NCBI RefSeq assembly: GCF_910593845.1
Contig: NZ_CAJVAS010000002.1
Span: forward strand, 119,398-183,397
DNA length: 64,000 bases
Direction of reading: 5' to 3'
Source: Paenibacillus solanacearum
GTDB lineage: Bacteria > Bacillota > Bacilli > Paenibacillales > NBRC-103111
Under the pieces are notes generated by a model that worked only from the letters and a program-made list of their open reading frames with translations, was not told the DNA's origin and searched no databases. Below, in pieces: positions 53,276-62,956 of this stretch. Numbering within the stretch: position 1 is the first letter of the stretch; every line of letters starts with the position of its first letter. Both the position numbers and the translations under genes were made by a program.

Positions 53276-55480
53276 TCAGTTTCGGCCTCCTGTGTTCGTC
53301 GTGCCGCCGGTTGAGCCGGCGGCAGGCGGATTCGTTCCCGTACCGCCATTCACCGGCGCATTGGCAGGCTTATTCGGCGTCCCTCCGGCAGGGGGCGTCG
53401 TTCCCCCGGCAGGCGGAGACGGCGTACCGTTAACGGGCTGCGTGCCGTTGCTTGTTCCCTGTGTGCCGGTGCTCGTACTCGACGCCTTGGAGGGAACGGT
53501 AAACGGCTTGCCGGATTTTTGGTCCAAGTAATTTTTATAGGTTACGGTGATCAGATCGGCATTCTTCTCGTCGACCTTCACCGTGATGACGGCGTCCTTG
53601 TCGGGAGAGACAATAAGGCTCACATCGACGCTTTCCGCCTTCGTGACATTGGACAGCTTCTGAACTTCCTTATTGTCGTTCACCGCATCGCTCAAGATGA
53701 TTCGGACGGTGGACGCAATGCCTTCCCTGGCCGGCATGACCGGCACGCTGACTTTCATCTGCCCGGCATCCTCCGGCAAACCGGAGCTGATGACCAGCTT
53801 GATTTCCGACCCCGGTGCTACAGGCTCGTCCGGTTCATAAGGGAACTGCTTGATCACACGGCCTTTGGCCGCCTTATAGCTGGCTTCTACGGAAATGCCC
53901 TCTTTGGCCAGCTTCAGATTGCTTTTCTCCAGCGTCGATTTGGCTTCAGCCTCGCTTTTGCCGATCAAATTCGGCATCGGAATCGTTTCCGGTCCTTTGC
54001 TTACCGTCAAGCTCACTTTCACCGTAGCCGGATCGATATCTTCGTCCACTTTCGGCGTCTGCTTCGTAACCGTATCCGGGTCGGCGTCGCTATTTTCCGA
54101 AGCTACCGTAATATTTTCGGGCTTGATCCCCAAATTCGTCAGCTGCTGCTTCGCGTCCGCGACACTTTTCTTCGTGACCTCTGGCATCTTCTTCAGCTCG
54201 ACGCCTTGGCTGACATACAGTTTAATCTTGTTCGGCAGCCTGACCTTGATATCGGCCTGGCTCTGACGGATGACGACATCCTTCGGCACGTCTTTGGACT
54301 GCTGATACTCGACGTCGTTCTCCAGTCCAGCTTCCGTAAGAATTTGCTGCGCTTCGGCCAGCGGCTTGTTGACAACGTTAGGCACCAGCGTTTGAGGCAC
54401 TTCGAGCATTTTTTTGGCGTAGCCTACCGCATACCACATGCCGCCGAGCAGCCCTATCAGCACGATAAACCATACCAGAGGCTTGACCCAGCGTCTTTTC
54501 CTTTTTCCAGGAGGCTTCGTGTCCTCCGGCGTTTCGTCTTCCTCGTCCTCATCGTCATCCGCCGCAATATATTGCCCGGGCCGCAGCGCAGGCATCACGC
54601 GCGTCCGCTCCTCGTCCAGCTCGTCCTCGTCCTCGAAATTCAGCTTCGGTTCGTTGCGCCGATGCGGAAGCAGGCAGGTATCGAGATCGCCCATCATATC
54701 TTTGGCCGAACGATACCGCTCGGACGTGCTTTTGCGCATCGCGCGCAAAATGATGTTCTCTACGCTTTGCGGGATGAGCGGATTGACCTTGCGCGGTTCC
54801 TCCACGTCTTCCTGCAAATGCTTCAGCGCGACGCTAATCGGGCTTTCGCCGAGAAACGGAAGGCGGCCGGTCAGCATCTGATACATGACGATGCCAAGTG
54901 AATACAGGTCGGACTGCTCGCCGGTCGGCGTCCCTTTCGCATGCTCCGGCGAAAAATAGTGCACCGAGCCGACAACTGATCCTGTCTGCGTGATCGTCGA
55001 GGACGTGACGGCGCGGGCGATTCCGAAGTCCGTCACCTTGACGCGTCCGTTTTTACCGATCAGAATATTATGTGGCTTGATATCGCGATGAATGATTTGA
55101 TTATGATGGGCATGATCGAGCGCATCGCAGATTTGACTGGCGATATGAATCGCTTCTTCCACTTGAAGCGGCGCTTTTTCCTTAATGAGCTCGTTGAGCG
55201 TCGTGCCTTCCACATACTCCATGACGATGTAATGTACGTCGTCCTCTTGACCTACGTCATAGATGCTGACCACGTTCGGATGCGATAAGGAGGCTGCGGC
55301 TTGTGCTTCGCGGCGAAAGCGGTGGATGAACTCCTCGTCGTGCACGTACTGCTGCCGCAGCACCTTCACGGCGATATGACGATGCAATAAAATATCAAGA
55401 CCTTTGTAAACGATTGCCATTCCGCCGCCGCCGACCCGCTCGAGAATTTCGTAACGTCCTCCAAGCTGCTTTCCGATCAT
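53276..55480 (-). CDS. prkC: PASTA-domain serine/threonine kinase PrkC
   Basis: 734 residues from ATG 55480 behind GGGGTGAT. Kinase domain: GGGGMAIVYKG, catalytic K39, HRDIKPHNIL (D133), DFG at 151-153. Juxtamembrane acidic stretch, membrane helix about 334-354, then three PASTA repeats (about 361-430, 431-500, 501-570) that bind muropeptides, a further beta domain, and a Gly/Pro/Thr-rich tail from about 688. Controls cell wall, germination and translation with PrpC. The long tail is less common in Bacillus PrkC. Confidence 0.95.
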   Translation of the reverse strand: MIGKQLGGRYEILERVGGGGMAIVYKGLDILLHRHIAVKVLRQQYVHDEEFIHRFRREAQAAASLSHPNVVSIYDVGQEDDVHYIVMEYVEGTTLNELIKEKAPLQVEEAIHIASQICDALDHAHHNQIIHRDIKPHNILIGKNGRVKVTDFGIARAVTSSTITQTGSVVGSVHYFSPEHAKGTPTGEQSDLYSLGIVMYQMLTGRLPFLGESPISVALKHLQEDVEEPRKVNPLIPQSVENIILRAMRKSTSERYRSAKDMMGDLDTCLLPHRRNEPKLNFEDEDELDEERTRVMPALRPGQYIAADDDEDEEDETPEDTKPPGKRKRRWVKPLVWFIVLIGLLGGMWYAVGYAKKMLEVPQTLVPNVVNKPLAEAQQILTEAGLENDVEYQQSKDVPKDVVIRQSQADIKVRLPNKIKLYVSQGVELKKMPEVTKKSVADAKQQLTNLGIKPENITVASENSDADPDTVTKQTPKVDEDIDPATVKVSLTVSKGPETIPMPNLIGKSEAEAKSTLEKSNLKLAKEGISVEASYKAAKGRVIKQFPYEPDEPVAPGSEIKLVISSGLPEDAGQMKVSVPVMPAREGIASTVRIILSDAVNDNKEVQKLSNVTKAESVDVSLIVSPDKDAVITVKVDEKNADLITVTYKNYLDQKSGKPFTVPSKASSTSTGTQGTSNGTQPVNGTPSPPAGGTTPPAGGTPNKPANAPVNGGTGTNPPAAGSTGGTTNTGGRN

Positions 55481-55484
55481 GCCA

Positions 55485-56255
55485 TCACCCCGTTTCCCCA
55501 TCGTTATGTACTGCAGCGGCATCGCCGTTGGCAAGGAGAATAACCGTAATATTGTCGTCTCCTCCGGCTTCGAGTGCTTCGTCCACCAGCTTCCTCACCT
55601 TGGCGTCCAGCGTATCCTCGCCGGAAGCAAGCCGGAGAATCTGCTCCGGCTCGACCCGGCTGCTGAGTCCATCGCTGCACAGCAGCAGCAGATCGCCTTC
55701 CTGCCAGTCAACCTGCAGCACGTCGACTTCGATCGTCGGCTCGGTGCCGAGTGCGCGCGTCAGCACGTTGCGACGCGGATGATGGTTCGCTTCCTCGCGC
55801 GAAATTTGACCGCTGCGCACCAGCTCGTTGACCAGGGAATGATCTTCCGTCACCTGGTCAATCCGTTCACCGCGAATCCAATACACGCGGCTGTCGCCGA
55901 TATGGCCGATCACCGCATGCCGGTCGTCCGCGGCGACAATGATCGCCGTCGTTCCCATGCCATGGTAATTTTCCCGCGCGGAAGCGAATTCGAAAATTTT
56001 CGCGTTGGCGCTTTCCAGCGTCGCTTTGACCACCGCGTGACGCGCCTCCACCGGCACTTCCTGATGAAGGCTCTGCAAGCCTTGCTGAATAAGCTCCACC
56101 GCCATCGCGCTGGCCACATCGCCCGCTTGGTGGCCGCCCATGCCATCGGCCACGATCGCAAGGGTAAGGCCGTTCAGGTTGTCCTGAACCGCAAGACAGT
56201 CCTCGTTAATTTTTCGTACGCGTCCGATATCGGATAAATACGCCATTTTCCGCAT
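55485..56255 (-). CDS. prpC: PP2C-type protein phosphatase PrpC
   Basis: 256 residues from ATG 56255 behind AGGTGA. PPM motifs: SDIGRVRKINEDC, ADGMGGHQAGDVAS, GDSRVYWIRG, LLLCSDGLSSRVE and GDDNITVIL, with the metal-binding aspartates. Reverses PrkC phosphorylation; prkC starts four bases after its stop. Confidence 0.95.
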   Translation of the reverse strand: MRKMAYLSDIGRVRKINEDCLAVQDNLNGLTLAIVADGMGGHQAGDVASAMAVELIQQGLQSLHQEVPVEARHAVVKATLESANAKIFEFASARENYHGMGTTAIIVAADDRHAVIGHIGDSRVYWIRGERIDQVTEDHSLVNELVRSGQISREEANHHPRRNVLTRALGTEPTIEVDVLQVDWQEGDLLLLCSDGLSSRVEPEQILRLASGEDTLDAKVRKLVDEALEAGGDDNITVILLANGDAAAVHNDGETG

Positions 56256-56263
56256 TCGTGATC

Positions 56264-57349
56264 TCACCTCGCACCCGATTCCATATGCTTCGCTCTCAAC
56301 TGGCCGCAAGCCGCTGCAATATCGCTCCCCTGCTCGCGCCGAATCGTCGCGTTCACTTTATTTCTCTCCAAGATGCGCTGAAACGTAAATATATCGTCGC
56401 GCGGCGTGCGCACGAAATTGCGTTCGGAAACGAAGTTGACCGGGATCAGATTGACATGTGCGTGAGGGAACGTCTTCAGCACCTGCGCAAGCTCCTCCGC
56501 ATGCTCCGGCTGATCGTTGACCCCGCCCATCAGCGCGTATTCGAACGTGATCCGTCTTCCGGTTTTGGCAATGTAGTATTGGCACGCATCGATCAAATCT
56601 TTGAACGGAAATCTGCGGTTCACCGGCATCAGCTTGGAACGCAGCGTGTCGTTGGGCGCATGGATCGAAATAGCCAAGTTAATTTGCGTATCCTCATCGG
56701 CGAACCGGTAAATATTCGGCACGATGCCGCTGGTCGATACGGTAATATGGCGCTGGCCGATATTCAGTCCTTTCGGGTGAATCATCACCTTCAAAAACTT
56801 CATAACCGCGTCGTAGTTTTCGAACGGCTCGCCGATGCCCATGATGACGATGCTGCTGATCCGCTCTTGCGTTTGATCGAGCAGTTGCTGCGCCTTGACC
56901 ACCTGCGCGATAATTTCGCCCGGCGTCAAATTGCGCTTTAGCCCGCCGAGCGTCGAAGCGCAAAACGTACAGCCGACGCGACAGCCGACCTGGGTCGTCA
57001 CGCAGATGCTATTGCCGTAGCTATGCTTCATGATGACGGTTTCGATCGCGTTTTTGTCGTTCAGCTCAAACAAAAACTTCACGGTCCCGTCCTGGGAGCG
57101 GTAATGTGCCACCTCGTTTAACGTGACGAAATCGAACTGCTGCACCAGCTTTTCACGCAGCGCTTTCGGCAAGTTCGTCATTTCGTCAAAGCTTGAAACT
57201 CTTTTCACATATAGCCAGTCGAAAATTTGGCCCGCACGAAAGCCGGCCTCTCCGTTCGCTTTCACCCAATCCTGCCATTCTTCGAGTATAAGGTCGTACA
57301 CGTAAGGCTTGTTGTTCTCCGTTAGGACCGGGCTTTCCATTGACTCCAT
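56264..57349 (-). CDS. rlmN: 23S rRNA/tRNA adenine-C2 methyltransferase RlmN
   Basis: 361 residues. Radical SAM cluster C123-x3-C127-x2-C130 in [12 protein letters not shown], and the resolving cysteine C348 near the C-terminus ([10 protein letters not shown]). Methylates A2503 of 23S rRNA and A37 of some tRNAs. Start ATG 57349 is preferred; ATG 57340 is possible. It is eight bases ahead of prpC. Confidence 0.95.
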   Translation of the reverse strand: MESMESPVLTENNKPYVYDLILEEWQDWVKANGEAGFRAGQIFDWLYVKRVSSFDEMTNLPKALREKLVQQFDFVTLNEVAHYRSQDGTVKFLFELNDKNAIETVIMKHSYGNSICVTTQVGCRVGCTFCASTLGGLKRNLTPGEIIAQVVKAQQLLDQTQERISSIVIMGIGEPFENYDAVMKFLKVMIHPKGLNIGQRHITVSTSGIVPNIYRFADEDTQINLAISIHAPNDTLRSKLMPVNRRFPFKDLIDACQYYIAKTGRRITFEYALMGGVNDQPEHAEELAQVLKTFPHAHVNLIPVNFVSERNFVRTPRDDIFTFQRILERNKVNATIRREQGSDIAAACGQLRAKHMESGAR

Positions 57350-57441
57350 CGTATGATCACAACCTGTTTTTCTAAAGTGAAGGTGCTTCCGGGCAGTCCG
57401 CTCCGAAAAAACCACATTTTATTGTACCACAAACGGCAAGC

Positions 57442-58854
57442 CTATGCTCGTTTCCGTAGTCTGGCGATGAAAAAACCGTCCGAACCGAAGTCATACGGCA
57501 TGATTTGCACCGCGCCTTCCCGGCTGCGGTCCGTCAAGGGACCAGCGTCTCCCGGCGGCAGCTCCGGCTCGAATTCGGGATGCGCCGCTAAAAAGCCGCG
57601 GACCATCTCTTCATTCTCGGCGGCCTCGATCGTGCACGTGCTGTACACGAGTACGCCGCCCGGCTTCAGCAGCGGGTGAACGGCTTCGAGCAGCTCGCGC
57701 TGGATCTTGCATATGTCGGCGAGCTCGCTCTCCCGCTTCTCCCACTTCATGTCCGGCTTGCGGCGAATGACGCCGAGCCCCGAGCAAGGGGCGTCCAGCA
57801 GAATTCGGTCAAAGCTGCCCGCAGCGAACCGGTCTGACAGCTGGCGGGCATCCGTCGTGATTGTGCGGATGCTCTTCAGCCCGAGCCGCTGTGCCTGATC
57901 GCGGATCAGCTTTTCCTTGTGCTCGTACATGTCGCAGGCGATGATCTCGCCGGACTCGCCCATCTTCTCCGCCAGATGCGCCGTCTTGCCGCCGGGCGCG
58001 GCGCAGCAATCGAGCACCCGCTCGCCCGGCTGCGGATCGACCCATTCGGCGACGAGCATCGAGCTCTCGTCCTGCACCGAATACAGGCCGGCCGCATACT
58101 CCGGCGTCAAGGCCATGTTGCCGCCGCCGCGGACAATGACGCCGGCGGGCGATACGGCGGAGGGCTCCGCTTCGAGCCCTCCGTCGCGCAGCCGCTCGGC
58201 CAGCGCGACGGCGCCGAGCTTGAGCAGATTCGCGCGGATACTCACGCGCGGCGGGGTGTTGTTGGCCGCGCAGATGCGCTCGGCGGCCGCTTCGCCGAAT
58301 TGCGCGATCCAGCGCCGCACCATCCATTCGGGATGCGAGTGCGCCAGCGCAATTCGCCGGTCAGCAGGCAGATCGGCCGGCAGCACCAGCTCGGCTTTGC
58401 CCCGGATGACGCTGCGCAGCACGCCGTTGACCATGCCGGAGATGCCTTGATGCCCCCGGCGCTTGGCGATGCCGACCGCCTCGTTCACGACAGCGTGATC
58501 CGGGATGCGGTCCAGATAGAGCAGCTGATACAAGCTCAGCCGCAGCAGGCTGCGCACCCATGGCTCCAGCTTGCCGACCCCTTTGTTCACGAACGGCTCG
58601 AGAAAATAGTCGATCGTGTTCAGCCGCTGCACCGTGCCGTAGACGAGCTCTGTCGCCAGTCCGGCGTCCTGCTTGTCCAGCTTGTGCTTTTGCAGCGTCT
58701 GGTTCAGCAGCAGGTTGCTGTAGGCCCGGTCCTGCTCGATGCGGACGAGCACGTCCAGCGCCGCCTCGCGGGCGGACGGCTTGCGCGTAGCCGCGCCGCC
58801 GCCGCTCGAACGATGGGCCGGACGGCCGCCGTTTGGTTTGTTCCCCTTGTTCAC
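57442..58854 (-). CDS. rsmB: 16S rRNA (cytosine967-C5)-methyltransferase
   Basis: 470 residues. NusB-like N-terminal domain (ALDVLVRIEQDRAYSNLLLN), SAM-binding CCAAPGGKTAHLAE, DAPCSGLGVIRRKPD, and YSTCTIEAAENEEMV with the catalytic cysteine. The DNA is notably GC-rich here and yields long spurious frames on the other strand. Confidence 0.95.
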   Translation of the reverse strand: MNKGNKPNGGRPAHRSSGGGAATRKPSAREAALDVLVRIEQDRAYSNLLLNQTLQKHKLDKQDAGLATELVYGTVQRLNTIDYFLEPFVNKGVGKLEPWVRSLLRLSLYQLLYLDRIPDHAVVNEAVGIAKRRGHQGISGMVNGVLRSVIRGKAELVLPADLPADRRIALAHSHPEWMVRRWIAQFGEAAAERICAANNTPPRVSIRANLLKLGAVALAERLRDGGLEAEPSAVSPAGVIVRGGGNMALTPEYAAGLYSVQDESSMLVAEWVDPQPGERVLDCCAAPGGKTAHLAEKMGESGEIIACDMYEHKEKLIRDQAQRLGLKSIRTITTDARQLSDRFAAGSFDRILLDAPCSGLGVIRRKPDMKWEKRESELADICKIQRELLEAVHPLLKPGGVLVYSTCTIEAAENEEMVRGFLAAHPEFEPELPPGDAGPLTDRSREGAVQIMPYDFGSDGFFIARLRKRA

Positions 58855-58952
58855 TATTGCAAATGCCTCCGATCATTCCGCTACCTAATCACAATCTTAT
58901 ACAGCCGTCTCGGCGGCAGCTTGTGCCGCACGCGCGAACTGCAGCTTCAGGC

Positions 58953-59903
58953 TCAACCCAGTACCGTGCCGGGGGCGAGCTGGCCGCCGCGGATCAGCTC
59001 CGCTGCGCTCATCGCCTTCTTGCCGGCCGGCTGCAGCTCCACGATCCGCAGCACGCCGTCGCCGGTCGCCACGGCGATGCCGCGTTCCCCGGCTTCCAGC
59101 ACCGTGCCCGGCGTCACGCCGGCAGGTGCCGCTTCCGCAGCATCCGGTTTCAGGCAGCTCCACACTTTGAGCACGTCGCCGTTCCAGTACGTAAACGCTC
59201 CCGGGCGCGGATTCAGCGCGCGGACCAAATTCCAGCTGCGTACGGACGGCTTCGTCCAATCGATCTGCTCCTGCTCTCTCTGGATGTTCGGGGAGTAGAC
59301 CGCATCCGCGTCGTTCTGCGGCACAGCCTGCGCTTCGCCGGAGAGCAGCTTCGGCAGCGTGTCTTCAAGCAGTGCCGCTCCCGCCGCGCTCAGCTTCTCG
59401 AACATCGAGCCCTGCGTATCGCTATCTTCGATCGGCACTTCAATTTTGCTGATCATGTCCCCGGTATCGAGCCCTTCGGCCATGTACATGATCGTGACGC
59501 CCGTAACGGCGTCGCCGTTCATGAGGGCGTAATGGATCGGCGCGCCGCCGCGGTACTTGGGCAGCAGCGACGCATGAATGTTAATGCAGCCGAAGCGCGG
59601 CAGCTCCAGCACCGACTTCGGCAAAATTTGCCCGTACGCGGCGGTTACGATCAAATCAGGCGCCAGCGCACGGAGCGCTTCTACCGATTCGGGCCGCCGC
59701 AGCCGCTCCGGCTGCAGTACCGTCAGCCCCTGGCGCTCAGCCTCCGCCTTTACCGGCGTCGGGGTCAGCACCCGCTTCCGCCCGACCGGACGGTCCGGCT
59801 GCGTGACCACCGCCACGACCTCGATCTCGTCATTCTGCAAAAGCTTGTGCAAAGAAGGCACGGCGAAATCCGGCGTGCCCATAAAAATAACGCGTATGCT
59901 CAT
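58953..59903 (-). CDS. fmt: Methionyl-tRNA formyltransferase
   Basis: 316 residues. VIFMGTPDFAVPSLHKLL, catalytic CINIHASLLPKYRGGAPI and GLDTGDMI. Formylates the initiator tRNA. Overlaps def by ATGA (59900-59903). Confidence 0.97.
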   Translation of the reverse strand: MSIRVIFMGTPDFAVPSLHKLLQNDEIEVVAVVTQPDRPVGRKRVLTPTPVKAEAERQGLTVLQPERLRRPESVEALRALAPDLIVTAAYGQILPKSVLELPRFGCINIHASLLPKYRGGAPIHYALMNGDAVTGVTIMYMAEGLDTGDMISKIEVPIEDSDTQGSMFEKLSAAGAALLEDTLPKLLSGEAQAVPQNDADAVYSPNIQREQEQIDWTKPSVRSWNLVRALNPRPGAFTYWNGDVLKVWSCLKPDAAEAAPAGVTPGTVLEAGERGIAVATGDGVLRIVELQPAGKKAMSAAELIRGGQLAPGTVLG

Positions 59904-60382
59904 GCTTCACCGCGATCCGGCGGCTCGTTCTTGTACATGCTTTCCGCCAGATCCGTATACAGCACGCCGTTCAGGTGGTCCACCTCGTGCTGAATGCAGC
60001 GTGACAGCAGCTCGGTTCCTTCGATGACGATTTCTACGCCGTCGCGGTTCAGCCCCTTCACCTTCACCCGCTCCGCGCGTCTTACGTCTCCCGAAAGTCC
60101 GGGGATGCTCAGACAGCCCTCAGGGCCGAATTGCTCTCCCTCGCGCTCGATAATTTCGGGATTGATCAGCTCGATCAATCCGTGCTCATCGCCGACATCC
60201 ATGACGATGACGCGCTTGAGAATGCCGATTTGCGGTGCGGCAAGCCCGACGCCTTCCGCGTCGTACATCGTATCGGCCATGTCATTCAGCAGCTTATGAA
60301 TATTGGGTGTAATTTTCGATACGGGCACGCACTTCTCGCGCAGCACCGGATCCGGGTCTTTCACGATAATTTTGATCGCCAT
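59900..60382 (-). CDS. def: Peptide deformylase
   Basis: 160 residues. Motif 1 GVGLAAPQIG (44-53), motif 2 EGCLS (88-92, metal ligand C90), motif 3 HEVDH (132-136). Type 1 length. Removes N-formyl groups; coupled to fmt. Confidence 0.97.
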   Translation of the reverse strand: MAIKIIVKDPDPVLREKCVPVSKITPNIHKLLNDMADTMYDAEGVGLAAPQIGILKRVIVMDVGDEHGLIELINPEIIEREGEQFGPEGCLSIPGLSGDVRRAERVKVKGLNRDGVEIVIEGTELLSRCIQHEVDHLNGVLYTDLAESMYKNEPPDRGEA

Positions 60383-60472
60383 AATAGGTGCACCTTCCTT
60401 TGATTAAAAACAAGAAGCCGGGTAATATGCGTTACTTCCATATGTATATTCCGGCCGGCTTGGGCCGGAGCT

Positions 60473-62956
60473 TTACATCAATAATAAAGGATCGACATCG
60501 ATGGACAGCGTCAGCTTCTGTCCCTTCACCGCCTCGTCGAGAACGGTGGAAGCCTGCTCTAGGATCGACGCGATGTCCGTCTCTCCCCGATATTTTATCA
60601 TGCATTGGAACCGATATCTATCTTTGATCCGCGAAATCGGCGATGCGACCGGACCGAGCACCTCCATCTCCGCACGGCCGGCAAGCGACTGAGACAGCTC
60701 CTTCAGCCGGGAGGCCAGCATTTCGCCGGAGCGGAGCAGCAGCGGCACCTGTTCATGCGACAGCGTAAGAAGCACGAGCCGGTGAAACGGAGGGTAATTG
60801 TGCAGCTGCCGCATCTGCATTTCCTTCTGCATAAAGCTCGCATAGTCGTGACGACTGGCGCTGATGATGCTGTAATGCTCGGGGGTATACGTCTGCACGA
60901 ACACTTCGCCCGGAAGCTGATGCCGTCCGGCCCGCCCAGCTACCTGTGTCAGCAGCTGGAACGTCCGTTCGGCCGAGCGGAAATCCGGCAGATTGAGTAC
61001 CGAATCGGCGGCCAATGCGCCGACGAGGGTCACATAAGGAAAGTCGAGCCCTTTGGCGACCATTTGCGTACCGAGCAGCACATCCGCCTGCCGGTTGCGG
61101 AACATCGTCAGCCATTTCTCATGCGAGCCCTTCTCCGTCGTCGTATCCACGTCCATTCGAATGACGCGGATGCCAGGGAACAGCTTCCCGAGCTCTTCCT
61201 CCACCCGCTGCGTTCCGGTTCCGAAATGCCGAATATGCTCGCTGCCGCAGTCCGGACAAACGGACAGTTCCCGCTCGGCATACCCGCAGTAATGACAGCG
61301 GATCGCCTTCGAGCTCTGATGATACGTCAGCGAAATATCGCAATGCGGGCAGTCGGCCACATAGCCGCAGGTCCGGCACATGACGAATGTCGCATAGCCG
61401 CGGCGGTTGAGCAGCAAAACGATCTGTTCTTTCTTGTGTAACCGTTCTTCGATCGCTTTATACAGGTCGCGGCTAAACATGGAGCGGTTGCCGTTCTTCA
61501 GCTCCTCGCGCATGTCAACAATGTTCACCTTGGGCAGCGGACGCCCCTCAACCCGGGACGGCATCGAGAGCAGCTCGAATGCCGGTCTTTGCTCGGTGGC
61601 TTGCTGTCTGGCCTGAGGCAGCGTGCGGAAAATGCTTTCCAGCGAAGGGGTGGCCGAGCCGAGGACGACGGAAGCGCCATGATAACGCGCCCTTGCTACA
61701 GCAACGTCCCGGGCATGGTACTTAGGGCTTTCTTCCTGCTTGTACGTCGTTTCGTGCTCTTCATCGATAATAATAAGGCCGAGGTTGGTAAAAGGGGCGA
61801 AAATCGCCGAGCGCGCGCCGATGACGACCTGAACGTCCCGGCGCACGATTTTGCGCCATTCGTCATACCGTTCGCCATGGGAAAGCCGGCTGTGGAGAAC
61901 CGCCACGCGGTTGCCGAACCTCCCCTTGAATCGTTCGACCATTTGCGGCGTCAACGAAATTTCCGGCACGAGCACAATCGCCTCGCGCCCCAGATCGAGG
62001 CATGATTGAATGGACTGCAAGTATACTTCCGTCTTGCCGCTGCCAGTCACTCCCTGCAGCAAAAAGACATGCCGCTGGCGCGCATGCAGGCTGTCCCGGA
62101 TGCGTCCGTATACCTGCTGCTGCTCCGGGGTCAGCGGCAGCGGGGACGTCGGCTTAAACGAACGGCTCGCGTAAGGGTCGCGCTGCACCTCAACCTCCTC
62201 GATCCGCAGCCAGCCCCGTTCGGCCAGCCCTTTGACCGTGCTTGCGCTTATGTTGAGCTCCGATAGCAGCTCCGTCAGCTTGATCGGATCCGGCTGTTGT
62301 TTGAAATGCTCAAGCACTTCTTTCTGCTTCGCCGCCCGTGCAGGCAGCTCCTCGATCCAGCCGTCAAGCTGTTCCAACTGCTCCGGGGGAAATACGGTCA
62401 GCGCTTTCTTCGTCGTCATTCGGTCCTTGACGAGCTGTATTTCTTCCAAATACCCTTCAACGATCAGCTGCCGGATCAGCGCGCCTTCGGAGGCGTACCG
62501 GGCAAGCAGCGAATCCAGTTCGACCGTCTCCCGGCTCCGCACGAATTGCATAATTTCCTGCTGAACCGGCAGAAGCAGCGCGTGCTGCTGCCCTTGCGGC
62601 TCGCGTGCGCACACATGCCGCTCGTATTTCGCCTTGAGCGCACCGGGAATCATCGCCTGCAGTGCAGTGATTTCATGGCACATATACGTCCGGCTCATCC
62701 ACCGGCCGAGCTTGACCAGCTCCGGCGTCAGCGGCGGCGTCAAGTCCAAGGTCTGCCCGATCGGCTTGATTTTCCCCGCATCCATCTCGCTGCCCTCGTG
62801 CAATTCGACGACAAAGCCTTGCAGCGTCCGCGGCCCGAACGGAACGCCGACCCGGCTGCCGACGGCGATCCAGTCTTTCATCGAGTCCGGCACGCGATAA
62901 TCGAACGCCCGGTTCGTTTGCTTCGCCGGGACATCGACGATTACTTTTGCATACAT
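60473..62956 (-). CDS. priA: Primosomal replication protein N' (PriA helicase)
   Basis: 827 residues. DNA-binding N-terminus (AKVIVDVPAKQTNRAFDYRV), Walker A GVTGSGKTEVYL, DEEHE box, and eight cysteines for two zincs in the insert (CRTCGYVADCPHCD, CHYCGYAE...CPDCGSEH). Restarts replication at forks. Start overlaps the coaBC end by 16 bases, as in many Firmicutes. Confidence 0.96.
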   Translation of the reverse strand: MYAKVIVDVPAKQTNRAFDYRVPDSMKDWIAVGSRVGVPFGPRTLQGFVVELHEGSEMDAGKIKPIGQTLDLTPPLTPELVKLGRWMSRTYMCHEITALQAMIPGALKAKYERHVCAREPQGQQHALLLPVQQEIMQFVRSRETVELDSLLARYASEGALIRQLIVEGYLEEIQLVKDRMTTKKALTVFPPEQLEQLDGWIEELPARAAKQKEVLEHFKQQPDPIKLTELLSELNISASTVKGLAERGWLRIEEVEVQRDPYASRSFKPTSPLPLTPEQQQVYGRIRDSLHARQRHVFLLQGVTGSGKTEVYLQSIQSCLDLGREAIVLVPEISLTPQMVERFKGRFGNRVAVLHSRLSHGERYDEWRKIVRRDVQVVIGARSAIFAPFTNLGLIIIDEEHETTYKQEESPKYHARDVAVARARYHGASVVLGSATPSLESIFRTLPQARQQATEQRPAFELLSMPSRVEGRPLPKVNIVDMREELKNGNRSMFSRDLYKAIEERLHKKEQIVLLLNRRGYATFVMCRTCGYVADCPHCDISLTYHQSSKAIRCHYCGYAERELSVCPDCGSEHIRHFGTGTQRVEEELGKLFPGIRVIRMDVDTTTEKGSHEKWLTMFRNRQADVLLGTQMVAKGLDFPYVTLVGALAADSVLNLPDFRSAERTFQLLTQVAGRAGRHQLPGEVFVQTYTPEHYSIISASRHDYASFMQKEMQMRQLHNYPPFHRLVLLTLSHEQVPLLLRSGEMLASRLKELSQSLAGRAEMEVLGPVASPISRIKDRYRFQCMIKYRGETDIASILEQASTVLDEAVKGQKLTLSIDVDPLLLM

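Noticed and set aside
57919-59298. 459-codon plus-strand frame opposite rsmB and fmt
   Set aside because: Caused by high GC in two well supported minus-strand genes.
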